Below, one piece after another: positions 1 to 6,614 of a DNA stretch of 9,736 nucleotides; position 1 is the first letter of the stretch, and the number at the start of each line of letters is the position of its first letter. The position numbers and the translations under genes were made by a program. The notes under the pieces are model-generated. The model did not search any database. It was not told the DNA's origin and saw nothing but the letters and a program-made list of their open reading frames with translations. Source of the stretch: Burkholderiaceae bacterium (GTDB taxonomy: Bacteria; Pseudomonadota; Gammaproteobacteria; Burkholderiales; Burkholderiaceae); contig CANBYN010000050.1 in the NCBI GenBank assembly GCA_947373615.1, positions 1 through 9,736 of the forward strand. The letters run 5' to 3'.

Positions 1-216
1 CCTCAATTGCAGGCTATTTTTTCTCTAGTCGAAGAAATGCAGGCTGTTGACACTTCTGGTCTAGAACCTTTGGCCCATCCTATTCTCTTTTTGCGCGATT
101 TGGCGCAACCTTTGCGTACAGATCAAGTCACCGAGACCAATCATCGTGCGGAAAATATGCAATCAGCCCCTGCTCAGCAGGAAGGCTACTTTTTGGTGCC
201 AAGGGTGATTGAATGA
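1..216 (+). CDS. gatC: Asp/Glu-tRNA amidotransferase subunit C (5' partial)
   Basis: Small subunit of the GatCAB amidotransferase; it wraps around and stabilises the GatA-GatB pair in the cytoplasm. The reading frame is open from base 1, with 71 codons before the TGA. The family is about 95-100 residues long, so roughly the first 25-30 residues lie upstream of the window. The visible part has the usual GatC layout: a helix with LVEEMQAVDTSGLEPLAHP, then a hydrophobic LFLRDL segment, a DQVTETNHRAEN stretch (family: LREDxVTE..R), and the typical C-terminal ending YFLVPRVIE. Codon 3 is a TTG that could be mistaken for a start, but the homology runs through it, so the true start is outside. The stop overlaps the gatA start (ATGA), which fits one operon with coupled translation. 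The family call is secure from sequence and context together. Confidence 0.9.
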   Translation, partial: PQLQAIFSLVEEMQAVDTSGLEPLAHPILFLRDLAQPLRTDQVTETNHRAENMQSAPAQQEGYFLVPRVIE

Positions 217-1730
217 GCTGGCATAACACCCCTGTCGCCTTAATGGCTAGAGCGCTGGCCGCAAAAGAGGTCTCCAGTACGGAGCTAACCCAGTACTTTT
301 TAGACCGTATTGCTGCTGGAAAGCGATGGAATGCATATTTAGATGTGAATGCTCACTTAAGCTTAGAGCAAGCATATAAAGCAGATAAGCTCATTTCTGA
401 AGGAAAGGCCGGTAAGCTGACTGGCATACCAGTGGCCCATAAAGATGTCTTTGTAACTCGCGGCTGGAAGACAACCGCAGCTTCCAAAATTTTGGCTGAT
501 TATCAAAGTCCTTTCGATGCCACAGTTGTATCTAATTTGGGAATTCCAGATGATTTAAACCCTCTAGGCGCAGGAATGGTTTGTTTGGGCAAGACCAATA
601 TGGATGAGTTTGCGATGGGCTCTTCCAGTGAAAACTCTGCTTATGGTCCAGTCTTAAATCCTTGGAATGCCGCGCACGTAGCTGGAGGGTCTTCCGGTGG
701 TTCAGCCGCAGCTGTTGCTGCAGGCCTGGCCCCAATTGCTACTGGCACTGATACTGGTGGCTCAATTCGCCAGCCAGCAGCATTTTGTGGTTTAACTGGA
801 ATAAAGCCAAGCTATGGACGCGTTTCTCGTTACGGCATGATTGCATATGCCTCTTCTTTGGATCAGGCAGGTCCTATGGGCAAGACTTCTGAGGACTGTG
901 CGCTACTTCTTACAGCGATGTCTTCGCATGATCAGCGTGATTCAACTTCTTTGGCTGATTCTGGTGAAGACTATGGACGCTATCTCAATCAGACTTGGCA
1001 AGAGGGAAATGCTAATTCAGCAAAACCATTAGAAGGTTTGCGTGTTGGCTTGCCAAAAGAATTTTTTGCAGAAGGCTTGGCAAGTGATGTTGCGGTGTCC
1101 GTTATTGAAGCGGCAAAGGCCCTAGAAAGTCTAGGCGCAAAGCTCATTGATGTAACTTTGCCAAAAACGAAGTTATCCATTCCAGTCTATTACGTTTTGG
1201 CGCCAGCAGAAGCCTCAAGCAATTTAAGTCGCTTTGATGGAGTGCGCTATGGACATCGTGCAAATGAATATCGTGATCTTTCTGATATGTATTCAAGGTC
1301 GCGTACCGAAGGTTTTGGTGTCGAAGTAAGACGCCGTATTTTGATTGGAACTTACGTTCTTTGTCATGGCTACTACGATGCCTATTATTTGCAGGCCCAA
1401 AAAATTCGCCGCATTATTGCAGCAGATTTCCAGACTGCATTTAATCAATGTGATGTCATTCTTGGTCCAGTAGCCCCTGATGTTGCATGGCGTTTAGGGG
1501 AAAAATCTAAAGACCCTGTGCAAATGTACCTAGAGGACATTTACACGCTCTCTACTAATTTGGCGGGCCTACCAGCGATGAGTGTGCCTTGTGGATTTAG
1601 TGCAAATAATCTTCCAATTGGAATGCAATTGATCGGTAATTATTTTTCAGAGGCACGCTTATTGCAGGTTGCTCATCAATATCAAATGGCCAGCGATTGG
1701 CATTTGCGTCAAGCAAGCGAGGTGGCATGA
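213..1730 (+). CDS. gatA: Asp/Glu-tRNA amidotransferase subunit A
   Basis: Glutaminase subunit of GatCAB. It releases ammonia from glutamine, and the ammonia is channelled to GatB to amidate Glu-tRNA(Gln) or Asp-tRNA(Asn). It is a 505-residue amidase-signature protein, slightly longer than the usual 480-500. The catalytic Lys-cisSer-Ser triad is visible: K77 in VAHKDVF, S160 in the GGSSGGSAAAVAAG signature and S184 in TGGSIRQPA. GKTNMDEFAMGSS (126-138) and the C-terminal NLAGLPAMSVPCG and LPIGMQLIG blocks are also typical. The Lys to cis-Ser spacing is 83 residues, against 75 in S. aureus GatA (K79/S154). The extra 8 residues fall after DATVVSNL and before AGMVCLGK. The cis-Ser to Ser spacing (24) is unchanged, so activity is probably kept. 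The ATG overlaps the gatC stop (ATGA), and the gene's own stop overlaps the gatB start. No frameshift is seen. Confidence 0.97.
   Translation: MSWHNTPVALMARALAAKEVSSTELTQYFLDRIAAGKRWNAYLDVNAHLSLEQAYKADKLISEGKAGKLTGIPVAHKDVFVTRGWKTTAASKILADYQSPFDATVVSNLGIPDDLNPLGAGMVCLGKTNMDEFAMGSSSENSAYGPVLNPWNAAHVAGGSSGGSAAAVAAGLAPIATGTDTGGSIRQPAAFCGLTGIKPSYGRVSRYGMIAYASSLDQAGPMGKTSEDCALLLTAMSSHDQRDSTSLADSGEDYGRYLNQTWQEGNANSAKPLEGLRVGLPKEFFAEGLASDVAVSVIEAAKALESLGAKLIDVTLPKTKLSIPVYYVLAPAEASSNLSRFDGVRYGHRANEYRDLSDMYSRSRTEGFGVEVRRRILIGTYVLCHGYYDAYYLQAQKIRRIIAADFQTAFNQCDVILGPVAPDVAWRLGEKSKDPVQMYLEDIYTLSTNLAGLPAMSVPCGFSANNLPIGMQLIGNYFSEARLLQVAHQYQMASDWHLRQASEVA
1719..1724 (+). promoter_or_regulatory. Ribosome binding site of gatB
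   Basis: A GAGGTG sequence lies inside the last codons of gatA. It is 5 nt from the ATG at 1730 but only 2 nt from the ATG at 1727, so it favours 1730 as the gatB start. The in-frame TTG at 1697 lies upstream of this site and would add residues (MAFASSKRGGM) not expected in GatB. Confidence 0.55.
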
Positions 1731-3199
1731 TGCAATGGGAAGTTGTAATCGGTTTAGAGACGCACGCACAATTAAAAACGCAGTCCAAAATTTTTAGTGG
1801 CGCAAGTACACGCTTTGGTGCAGAGCCAAATGTTCAAGCATGTCCAGTTGATCTAGCATTACCTGGCGTTTTGCCGGTGCTTAATCGCGAAGCAGTTGAG
1901 CATGCTATTCGATTTGGGTTGGCAGTGGGCGCTAAGATCGCACCTGTAAGCATCTTTGCACGTAAGAATTATTTCTACCCCGACTTGCCAAAGGGCTATC
2001 AAATTAGTCAATTTGAGTTGCCGGTCGTAGTTGGTGGTCATCTTGAAATCCTGGTGGGCGATGAGATAAAGGCTGTAGAGCTTACACGCGCCCACATGGA
2101 AGAAGATGCTGGCAAATCAGTTCATGAGGAAGGTTTTATTGGTCCCAATGGAGAACCATCTAGTGGCATTGATTTAAATCGTGCCGGCACCCCCCTTTTG
2201 GAAATTGTTACTGAACCTGTGATGAGAAGTGCTGCTGAGGCTGTGGCTTATGCCAAGGCCTTACATACCCTAGTAGTTTGGTTAGGTGTATGTGATGGAA
2301 ATATGCAGGAAGGCTCTTTTCGCTGTGATGCTAATGTATCCGTTCGCCCCAAAGGCCAGATAGAGTTTGGCACGCGCTGCGAGATTAAAAATCTGAACTC
2401 ATTCCGCTTCTTGGAAGAAGCTATTCAATATGAAGTACGTCGTCAGATAGAGTTAATTGAAGATGGCGGTGTGGTTGTTCAGGAAACGCGCTTGTATGAT
2501 CCTGATCGCCAGGAAACGCGCAGTATGCGTAGCAAAGAAGATGCTAATGACTATCGTTATTTTCCTGACCCTGACTTACTGCCAGTTGTGATTGATGATG
2601 CTTGGATATCTGAGGTACGTAGCAAGATGCCTGCCCTACCTGCCCAATTGCGCGAGCAATGGCAAAGCGAGTTTGGATTAAATTCCTATGATGCGCAATT
2701 GCTCACACAAGATCGATCTACAGCAAAAGTATTTGAAGAGCTCTTAGCAATTGTGGGTAAGTCATTGGCAAAAGCTGCTGCTAACCTAATCGCTGGTGAA
2801 TTCGCTTCTTCATTAAATCGTGCGGGAATTACAACCGCAGAAGCACCTTTAAAGGCAAAGCATTTAGCACCATTGCTGACACGCGTTGCAGACGGCACTA
2901 TCTCTAATAAGATTGCTAAAGAGATTTTTGCAATTCTTTGGGAAGAGGCGGTTTCCAATAAGTCGATTAGCACGGTAGATCATGTGATTGATGCAAAGGG
3001 TCTAAAACAGATTAGCGATAGCGGTGCTATTGAGGGCATCATTGATCAAGTGCTCGCAGCCAATCAGAAATCAGTTGAAGAGTTCCGTTCTGGCAAAGAG
3101 AAAGCTTTCAATGCGCTCGTTGGCCAGATCATGAAAGCCTCACACGGCAAGGCAAATCCTGCCCAAGTAAATGAGCTTTTGCGTAAAAAGCTTGGTTAA
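1730..3199 (+). CDS. gatB: Asp/Glu-tRNA amidotransferase subunit B
   Basis: Kinase/amidation and tRNA-binding subunit of GatCAB. It phosphorylates the misacylated Glu or Asp on the tRNA using ATP and replaces the phosphate with ammonia from GatA. The protein is 489 residues, normal for the family. Catalytic cradle blocks are visible in order: GLETHAQL (8-15), YFYPDLPKGYQISQ (81-94), HMEEDAGK (122-129), LEIVTEP (157-163), MQEGSFRCDAN (192-202), EIKNLNSFR (218-226) and DYRYFPDPDL (274-283). The C-terminal third is the helical YqeY-like tRNA-binding domain and ends NPAQVNELLRKKLG. The ATG at 1727 gives a product one residue longer (MMQWE); 1730 is preferred on Shine-Dalgarno spacing and because relatives, as I recall them, begin MQWEVVIGLET. 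The CPVDLALPG stretch has Asp where some family members have a second Cys of a metal site; I believe this is common in the group. Confidence 0.96.
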   Translation: MQWEVVIGLETHAQLKTQSKIFSGASTRFGAEPNVQACPVDLALPGVLPVLNREAVEHAIRFGLAVGAKIAPVSIFARKNYFYPDLPKGYQISQFELPVVVGGHLEILVGDEIKAVELTRAHMEEDAGKSVHEEGFIGPNGEPSSGIDLNRAGTPLLEIVTEPVMRSAAEAVAYAKALHTLVVWLGVCDGNMQEGSFRCDANVSVRPKGQIEFGTRCEIKNLNSFRFLEEAIQYEVRRQIELIEDGGVVVQETRLYDPDRQETRSMRSKEDANDYRYFPDPDLLPVVIDDAWISEVRSKMPALPAQLREQWQSEFGLNSYDAQLLTQDRSTAKVFEELLAIVGKSLAKAAANLIAGEFASSLNRAGITTAEAPLKAKHLAPLLTRVADGTISNKIAKEIFAILWEEAVSNKSISTVDHVIDAKGLKQISDSGAIEGIIDQVLAANQKSVEEFRSGKEKAFNALVGQIMKASHGKANPAQVNELLRKKLG

Positions 3200-3225
3200 T
3201 AAAGAACATATTGAGAAAGAGATAA

Positions 3226-3900
3226 ATGAGTGCAATCGATCCGAAGCAGGCAGAGCAAGAAGAACTAGTTGCAGAGTGGCTCCGTGCAACTCCCGGATTC
3301 TTTGAGCGCTATGCAAATCTTTTTAATGAGATCAGGATTAAGCATCCTCATGAGGACCGTGCAATTTCTTTGCAAGAACGCCAGATGACAGTACTGCGCA
3401 CTCAGAATCAAGAGCTCAATCGTCGCTTAAGTGAGATGCTGCACTTTGGTAGTCGCAACGATACAACTCAACAAAATTTAGTGGCTTGGTTATGGTTATT
3501 GATGAAGGCAAATAATAAGGCGGATGTTGATGTAGCAATTACTTCTGGTTTGGCTGTGGTGTTTGAAGTGGAAGCGGCACAATTATTGCCTCCCAATTCT
3601 GCTTATGGTCCATGGGTTGACATCCCTCTGTGCGGGTCAATTAAAGAGTTAGCGAAAGCTAGTATTGATTTGCTCGCTAGCCAAACCAATATTAATCCTG
3701 GGTGGCAAAGCTTGGTGGCAATTGGTTTGCCTTTGGGTAAAAGCATTGGAGTCAATCAATCCCCTGCGGTACTACTATTGGCGAGCAAAGACGAGACTCG
3801 TTTTACCGCAGGTATGGGTGCGTTTTATTTGCGCCAAATTGCTGAATTAGCTGCCGCAGCTTTGGATCGCATCAAGGCTTATGAAATTAAAGGCGACTGA
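3226..3900 (+). CDS. DUF484 (YigA-like) family protein
   Basis: A 224-residue cytoplasmic protein of the DUF484/COG3159 family, whose biochemical role is not established. Residues 10-45 match the family opening (EWLRATPGFFERYANLF...IRIKHPHEDRAISLQERQ). Residues 46-72 are a predicted coiled coil rich in Q, R and L. Residues 85-215 look like a GAF-type sensory fold ending in LLLASKDETRFTAGMGAFYLRQIAELAAAAL, the most conserved part of the family. No signal peptide or membrane segment is seen. In E. coli and pseudomonads the homologue lies between dapF and xerC; here xerC follows but gatB precedes. The ATG sits behind GAGAAAGAG, and the gap after gatB is 26 bp with no promoter I can identify, so it is probably part of the gat transcript. 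The last 20 bp overlap xerC. A link with XerC function is inferred from conserved adjacency only. Confidence 0.88.
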   Translation: MSAIDPKQAEQEELVAEWLRATPGFFERYANLFNEIRIKHPHEDRAISLQERQMTVLRTQNQELNRRLSEMLHFGSRNDTTQQNLVAWLWLLMKANNKADVDVAITSGLAVVFEVEAAQLLPPNSAYGPWVDIPLCGSIKELAKASIDLLASQTNINPGWQSLVAIGLPLGKSIGVNQSPAVLLLASKDETRFTAGMGAFYLRQIAELAAAALDRIKAYEIKGD

Positions 3901-4882
3901 ACTTCATCCCCTCATGCAAGAGTATTTGCATGAGTTAAATGTGTTGCGTCAACTCTCTCCACATACGCTCAAGGCATATGGACTTGATTTGAGTGACCTA
4001 CAAAATTTTGCTCTTGAAGATTTCGTTGAATTATTAAACGTTAGTAATGGTCATGTTCGTCGTTGGGCCGCACGCCTGCACTCCAAAGGAAAATCCGCAA
4101 GAAGTATTGCTAGGGCGCTTTCTGCTTGGCGCGGATGGTATGACTGGCTCACTGAAAAAGATGCTCGACGCGATGCACGTGCAGGCAAGATGACTAGTAA
4201 TTTGGTGGCCAATCCAGTTGATGATGTGAAGGCTCCAAAGCGACTGAAGTCATTACCAAAGGCTTTATCGGTTGAGCAGGCCCTTGCATTGGTAAACCAA
4301 GCGGTGAAAGAGGCGCAAGAAAAAAAAGATTTTGAATCGATTCGTGATGCTGCCATTATTGATTTGCTTTATTCCTCGGGCTTGCGCCTTTCAGAGCTCT
4401 TAGGAATCGATGTAATGCAAAGCAAGGATCGTCAACATGAATCAGCTGGGTGGTTAGATTGGGATGCCGCTGAAGTCACTGTTTTGGGTAAAGGCGGCAA
4501 ACGTCGCACTGTCCCCGTAGGCGCTCCAGCGATGAGATCTCTTGCTGAATGGCGTGAGTTTCGTAACGCGGGAAGCTATTCTGAGAAATCAATTGCTCTA
4601 TTCCTGTCGTCAACAGGCGGTCGCCTACCCCCGCGGACAGTACAGGCCCGACTGCGAACTCTAGCCATGCGCGCAGGCTTGCCAACCCATGTACATCCTC
4701 ACATGATGCGTCACAGCTTTGCAAGTCACGTTTTGCAGTCTTCCCAGGACTTACGGGCAGTACAGGAAATGCTGGGGCACGCCAGTATCGCTAGCACTCA
4801 GATATATACATCCTTGGATTTCCAGCACCTTGCTCAGGCCTACGATAAAGCACATCCGCGGGCCAAGGCTGGCAAAGACTGA
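3881..4882 (+). CDS. xerC: Site-specific tyrosine recombinase XerC
   Basis: Tyrosine recombinase that, with XerD, resolves chromosome dimers at dif during division, activated at the septum by FtsK. The 333 residues hold an N-terminal core-binding SAM-like domain (about 10-110, with LSPHTLKAYGLDL) and a C-terminal catalytic domain (about 125-325). All catalytic residues are present: R169 (SGLRLSE), K204 (GKGGKRR), H274 and R277 (HPHMMRHSFA), H300 (LGHASI) and nucleophile Y309 (TQIYTSLD). Spacings from H274 onward (3, 23, 9) equal those in E. coli XerC. The R-to-K gap is 35 residues against 24 in E. coli, an insertion I associate with betaproteobacterial XerC. The start at 3881 overlaps the DUF484 gene by 20 bp; an ATG at 3914 is a possible alternative start that removes 11 residues. 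XerC rather than XerD is chosen from its DUF484 neighbour. Confidence 0.94.
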   Translation: MKLKATELHPLMQEYLHELNVLRQLSPHTLKAYGLDLSDLQNFALEDFVELLNVSNGHVRRWAARLHSKGKSARSIARALSAWRGWYDWLTEKDARRDARAGKMTSNLVANPVDDVKAPKRLKSLPKALSVEQALALVNQAVKEAQEKKDFESIRDAAIIDLLYSSGLRLSELLGIDVMQSKDRQHESAGWLDWDAAEVTVLGKGGKRRTVPVGAPAMRSLAEWREFRNAGSYSEKSIALFLSSTGGRLPPRTVQARLRTLAMRAGLPTHVHPHMMRHSFASHVLQSSQDLRAVQEMLGHASIASTQIYTSLDFQHLAQAYDKAHPRAKAGKD

Positions 4883-4897
4883 GGAACTCGGTAAGAT
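4869..4897 (+). promoter_or_regulatory. Candidate sigma-70 promoter for the COG0523 GTPase gene
   Basis: CTGGCA (4869-4874, 4 of 6 matches to TTGACA) and TAAGAT (4892-4897, 4 of 6 matches to TATAAT) are separated by 17 bp. The -35 lies in the last codons of xerC. Transcription would begin near 4903-4905, leaving a leader of about 45 nt. No Zur-like palindrome is visible in this spacer. This is a by-eye call from two weak hexamers with ideal spacing. Confidence 0.4.
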
Positions 4898-4950
4898 ATG
4901 AGGTTTCCCGCTTTGGGACGCATTAATTCTAGATTTTGATTGGATTATTC

Positions 4951-6012
4951 ATGGCATTAATTCCGGTAACCATTTTGACTGGCTTCTTAGGAAGTGGCAA
5001 AACGACTTTACTTAAGCACATCCTCACTGAAGAACATGGCAAAAAAATCGCCGTGATTGAAAATGAATTCGGCGAAGAAAACATTGATAACGACATATTG
5101 GTTCAAGACAACCAAGAGAATATTGTGCAAATGAGCAATGGTTGTATTTGCTGCACCATTCGTGGCGACCTAGTGGAGGCTCTGAACGAGCTTTGGGAGC
5201 AACGCAAAGATAAGAAGATTAGTTTTGATCGAGTGGTTATTGAGACCACTGGTGTTGCAAATCCTGGTCCTGTGGCTCAAACATTCTTTATGGATGATGA
5301 TGTTGCCGATCATTATGTTTTAGATGCTGTGGTTACCTTGGTGGACGCTAAGCATGGCCAACAACAGCTAAATGAGCATGAAGAGGCTCAGCGCCAAGTT
5401 GGCTTTGCGGATCAAATCTTTATTACTAAGACGGACTTAGTGAGTCCTACCGAGGTGGATGCCTTGCATCGCCGCTTAATGCATATGAACCCTAGAGCCC
5501 CAATTACGGGTATTTCTAAGGGAATAGTGCCTCTAAATGCTGTTTTGGACCTCAAGGGTTTCAATCTAAATGCCAAATTAGACATTGACCCCCATTTCTT
5601 GGAGCAGGATGACCATGATCATGCCAATTGCGGTCACGACCATAGTCACGACCATGATCACAGTAAAAGTGGCCATAACCACAGCCATGATCACCATCAT
5701 GGCCATGCAGGGCACACAGACCGCATCCAATCCTTCGTTTTCCGTAGTGATAAACCCTTTGATCACAAAAAGTTGGAAGACTTCCTGGGCGGTATTCTAG
5801 AGGTCTTTGGCGAGAAGATGTTGCGCTACAAAGGAGTGCTTTATGTGAAGGGAAGTAACCGAAAAGTGGTGTTCCAAGGGGTTCATCAGATGATGGGCAG
5901 TGATTTGGCAGGTCCTTGGGGCGCGGAACATAAGCAAACCAGAATGGTCTTCATTGGCATCGATTTGCCTAAGGACACCCTACTGGCTGGGCTTGAGGGA
6001 TGTTTGGCTTAG
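4951..6012 (+). CDS. COG0523/CobW-family GTP-binding metallochaperone-like protein
   Basis: G3E-family P-loop GTPase of 353 residues, expected to be cytoplasmic and to use GTP hydrolysis to deliver or insert a metal, often zinc. Visible in order: Walker A GFLGSGKT (11-18), the metal-binding CxCC motif as GCICC (C65, C67, C68), ETTG (98-101) in the Walker B/switch region, TKTD (159-162) in place of NKxD, a His-rich loop (222-255), and the C-terminal CobW domain (about 257-350, with RIQSFVFRSDKPFD and LLRYKGVLYVKG-like sequence). The ATG at 4951 is chosen because MALIPVTILTGFLGSGKTT is the canonical opening; an in-frame TTG at 4936 would add five residues and has no good ribosome site. The Shine-Dalgarno for 4951 is also weak (TGGA, 6 nt away). 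It is unlikely to be true CobW, because no cobalamin genes are nearby. The metal and client are not determinable from sequence; the Cys-poor DksA next door makes zinc an attractive guess. Confidence 0.92.
   Translation: MALIPVTILTGFLGSGKTTLLKHILTEEHGKKIAVIENEFGEENIDNDILVQDNQENIVQMSNGCICCTIRGDLVEALNELWEQRKDKKISFDRVVIETTGVANPGPVAQTFFMDDDVADHYVLDAVVTLVDAKHGQQQLNEHEEAQRQVGFADQIFITKTDLVSPTEVDALHRRLMHMNPRAPITGISKGIVPLNAVLDLKGFNLNAKLDIDPHFLEQDDHDHANCGHDHSHDHDHSKSGHNHSHDHHHGHAGHTDRIQSFVFRSDKPFDHKKLEDFLGGILEVFGEKMLRYKGVLYVKGSNRKVVFQGVHQMMGSDLAGPWGAEHKQTRMVFIGIDLPKDTLLAGLEGCLA
5614..5715 (+). repeat. His-rich metal-binding segment within the COG0523 GTPase
   Basis: Residues 222-255 of the GTPase contain 15 His and one Cys in 34 positions, arranged as degenerate HDH, HSH and HNH units. 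The DNA shows matching imperfect repeats of CAYGAYCAY type. Such loops between the G domain and the C-terminal domain are common in COG0523 proteins and are thought to store or pass on zinc, nickel or cobalt. The low-complexity DNA also creates false open frames on both strands here. Confidence 0.85.
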
Positions 6013-6029
6013 CCAGATTCGGGTACAAT
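6001..6029 (+). promoter_or_regulatory. Candidate promoter for dksA and downstream genes
   Basis: GGGTACAAT has a good -10 hexamer, TACAAT (6024-6029, 5 of 6 matches), just after the GTPase stop codon. At 17 bp spacing the -35 position is TGTTTG (6001-6006), which matches poorly, so an activator or a degenerate -35 is possible. Transcription would start near 6036 and give a leader of about 75-80 nt. An 11-bp palindrome, TGGCTTAGCCA (6005-6015), lies within the spacer. Confidence 0.4.
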
Positions 6030-6086
6030 CCGCCGCCACGGCAAATATTAATAAAGGCTGTAAAAGTTTGGCAGAATGAGGCAATA

Positions 6087-6116
6087 ATGCTTCAAACCCA
6101 GGAAAGAATGAGATGA
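6087..6116 (+). CDS. Possible 9-codon leader ORF upstream of dksA
   Basis: ATG at 6087 opens a frame reading MLQTQERMR and closes with the TGA at 6114-6116, which overlaps the dksA start as ATGA. A GAGG (6078-6081) sits 5 nt upstream of its ATG, a good ribosome site. The arrangement matches the stop/start overlaps used for coupling elsewhere in this window. An even shorter frame (ATG 6076, stop 6085-6087) overlaps its start. dksA has its own site (AGGAAAG, 6100-6106), so the leader is not needed for initiation. A frame this short can arise by chance, and no evidence of translation is available. Confidence 0.25.
   Translation: MLQTQERMR
6100..6106 (+). promoter_or_regulatory. Ribosome binding site of dksA
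   Basis: AGGAAAG lies 6 nt before the ATG at 6113. It is one of the clearer Shine-Dalgarno sites in the window and supports that start over later in-frame codons. Confidence 0.6.
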
Positions 6117-6601
6117 CGGTAAAAACAGCAACAAAACCAGCAACGGTTGCAAAAGCTAGCAGCAAAGTTGCAAGCACAAAGGCGCCCAAGGGCGCGCCCT
6201 TAACTGAAGCTGAATTGCTTAAGATGTCCGAGAAGGACTACATGAATGCTGCGCAGTTAGATTTTTTCCGTCAAAAATTGCAGACTCTCAAAGAGGACAT
6301 TTTGAAGAATGCTTCAGAGACAACCGAGCATCTTCGTGAAAACATATTAGTTCCTGATCCAGCAGATCGCGCAACGATTGAAGAAGAGCATGCATTGGAA
6401 TTGCGCACACGTGATCGTGAGCGCAAATTGCTTAAAAAAGTAGAGCAGGCTTTGGCACGTATTGAGTCTGGTGACTATGGTTGGTGCGAAGAGACCGGGG
6501 AACCGATTGGCCTGAACCGTTTAATTGCAAGACCAACAGCCAATTTGTCACTAGAGGCTCAAGAACGTCGTGAACTCCGTCAAAAATTATTTGGCGAATA
6601 A
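6113..6601 (+). CDS. dksA: RNA polymerase-binding transcription factor DksA, Cys-poor type
   Basis: Binds in the secondary channel of RNA polymerase and, with ppGpp, represses rRNA promoters and activates amino-acid biosynthesis promoters. The protein has 162 residues; E. coli DksA has 151. Residues 1-27 are a Lys/Ala/Thr-rich tail. The coiled coil spans about 45-120, with the tip motif D82-x-x-D85-x-A87 in PDPADRA, the essential DxxDxA. The globular end keeps the zinc-finger frame but not the ligands: C125-x2-T128-x17-S146-x2-A149 against C-x2-C-x17-C-x2-C in E. coli. It therefore probably folds without zinc, like DksA2-type proteins. I recall this substitution in other Burkholderiales, so it may be lineage-normal. 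The GTPase gene upstream ends about 100 bp away; argB begins 13 bp downstream, suggesting co-transcription with the amino-acid genes. A TraR-like protein is ruled out by length. Confidence 0.95.
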   Translation: MTVKTATKPATVAKASSKVASTKAPKGAPLTEAELLKMSEKDYMNAAQLDFFRQKLQTLKEDILKNASETTEHLRENILVPDPADRATIEEEHALELRTRDRERKLLKKVEQALARIESGDYGWCEETGEPIGLNRLIARPTANLSLEAQERRELRQKLFGE

Positions 6602-6614
6602 ATATTAAGTAGCA

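Noticed and set aside
1697..1729. Longer GatB from the TTG at 1697
   Set aside because: It would add residues lacking GatB homology and lie upstream of the GAGGTG site; ATG 1730 (or 1727) fits the family start and the overlap style.
2686..2973. 95-codon antisense frame inside gatB
   Set aside because: It lies opposite a well-conserved coding region, has no family resemblance or ribosome site, and is a shadow frame.
4051..4356. 101-codon antisense frame inside xerC
   Set aside because: Its Ala/Ser/Arg-rich translation is typical of a complementary shadow of a real gene; no promoter or ribosome site was seen.
4906..4918. TCCC-GCTTT-GGGA hairpin after xerC as a terminator
   Set aside because: Only a 4-bp stem and no following T-run; too weak to call.
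4898..4939. 13-codon frame upstream of the GTPase gene
   Set aside because: No clear ribosome site, and its ATG would lie before the transcription start predicted from the candidate promoter.
4936..4950. TTG start for the COG0523 GTPase
   Set aside because: No ribosome site, and the canonical N-terminus MALIPVTILTGFLGSGKTT starts at ATG 4951.
5578..5800. Antisense and alternate-frame open frames over the His codons
   Set aside because: They are by-products of the CAT/CAC/GAT-rich repeat in the GTPase gene; their Met/Val/Ile- or Thr/Ile/Met-rich translations have no independent support.
6005..6015. Palindrome TGGCTTAGCCA at the GTPase stop codon
   Set aside because: Short, overlaps coding sequence and matches no operator I recognise; mentioned only within the promoter entry.
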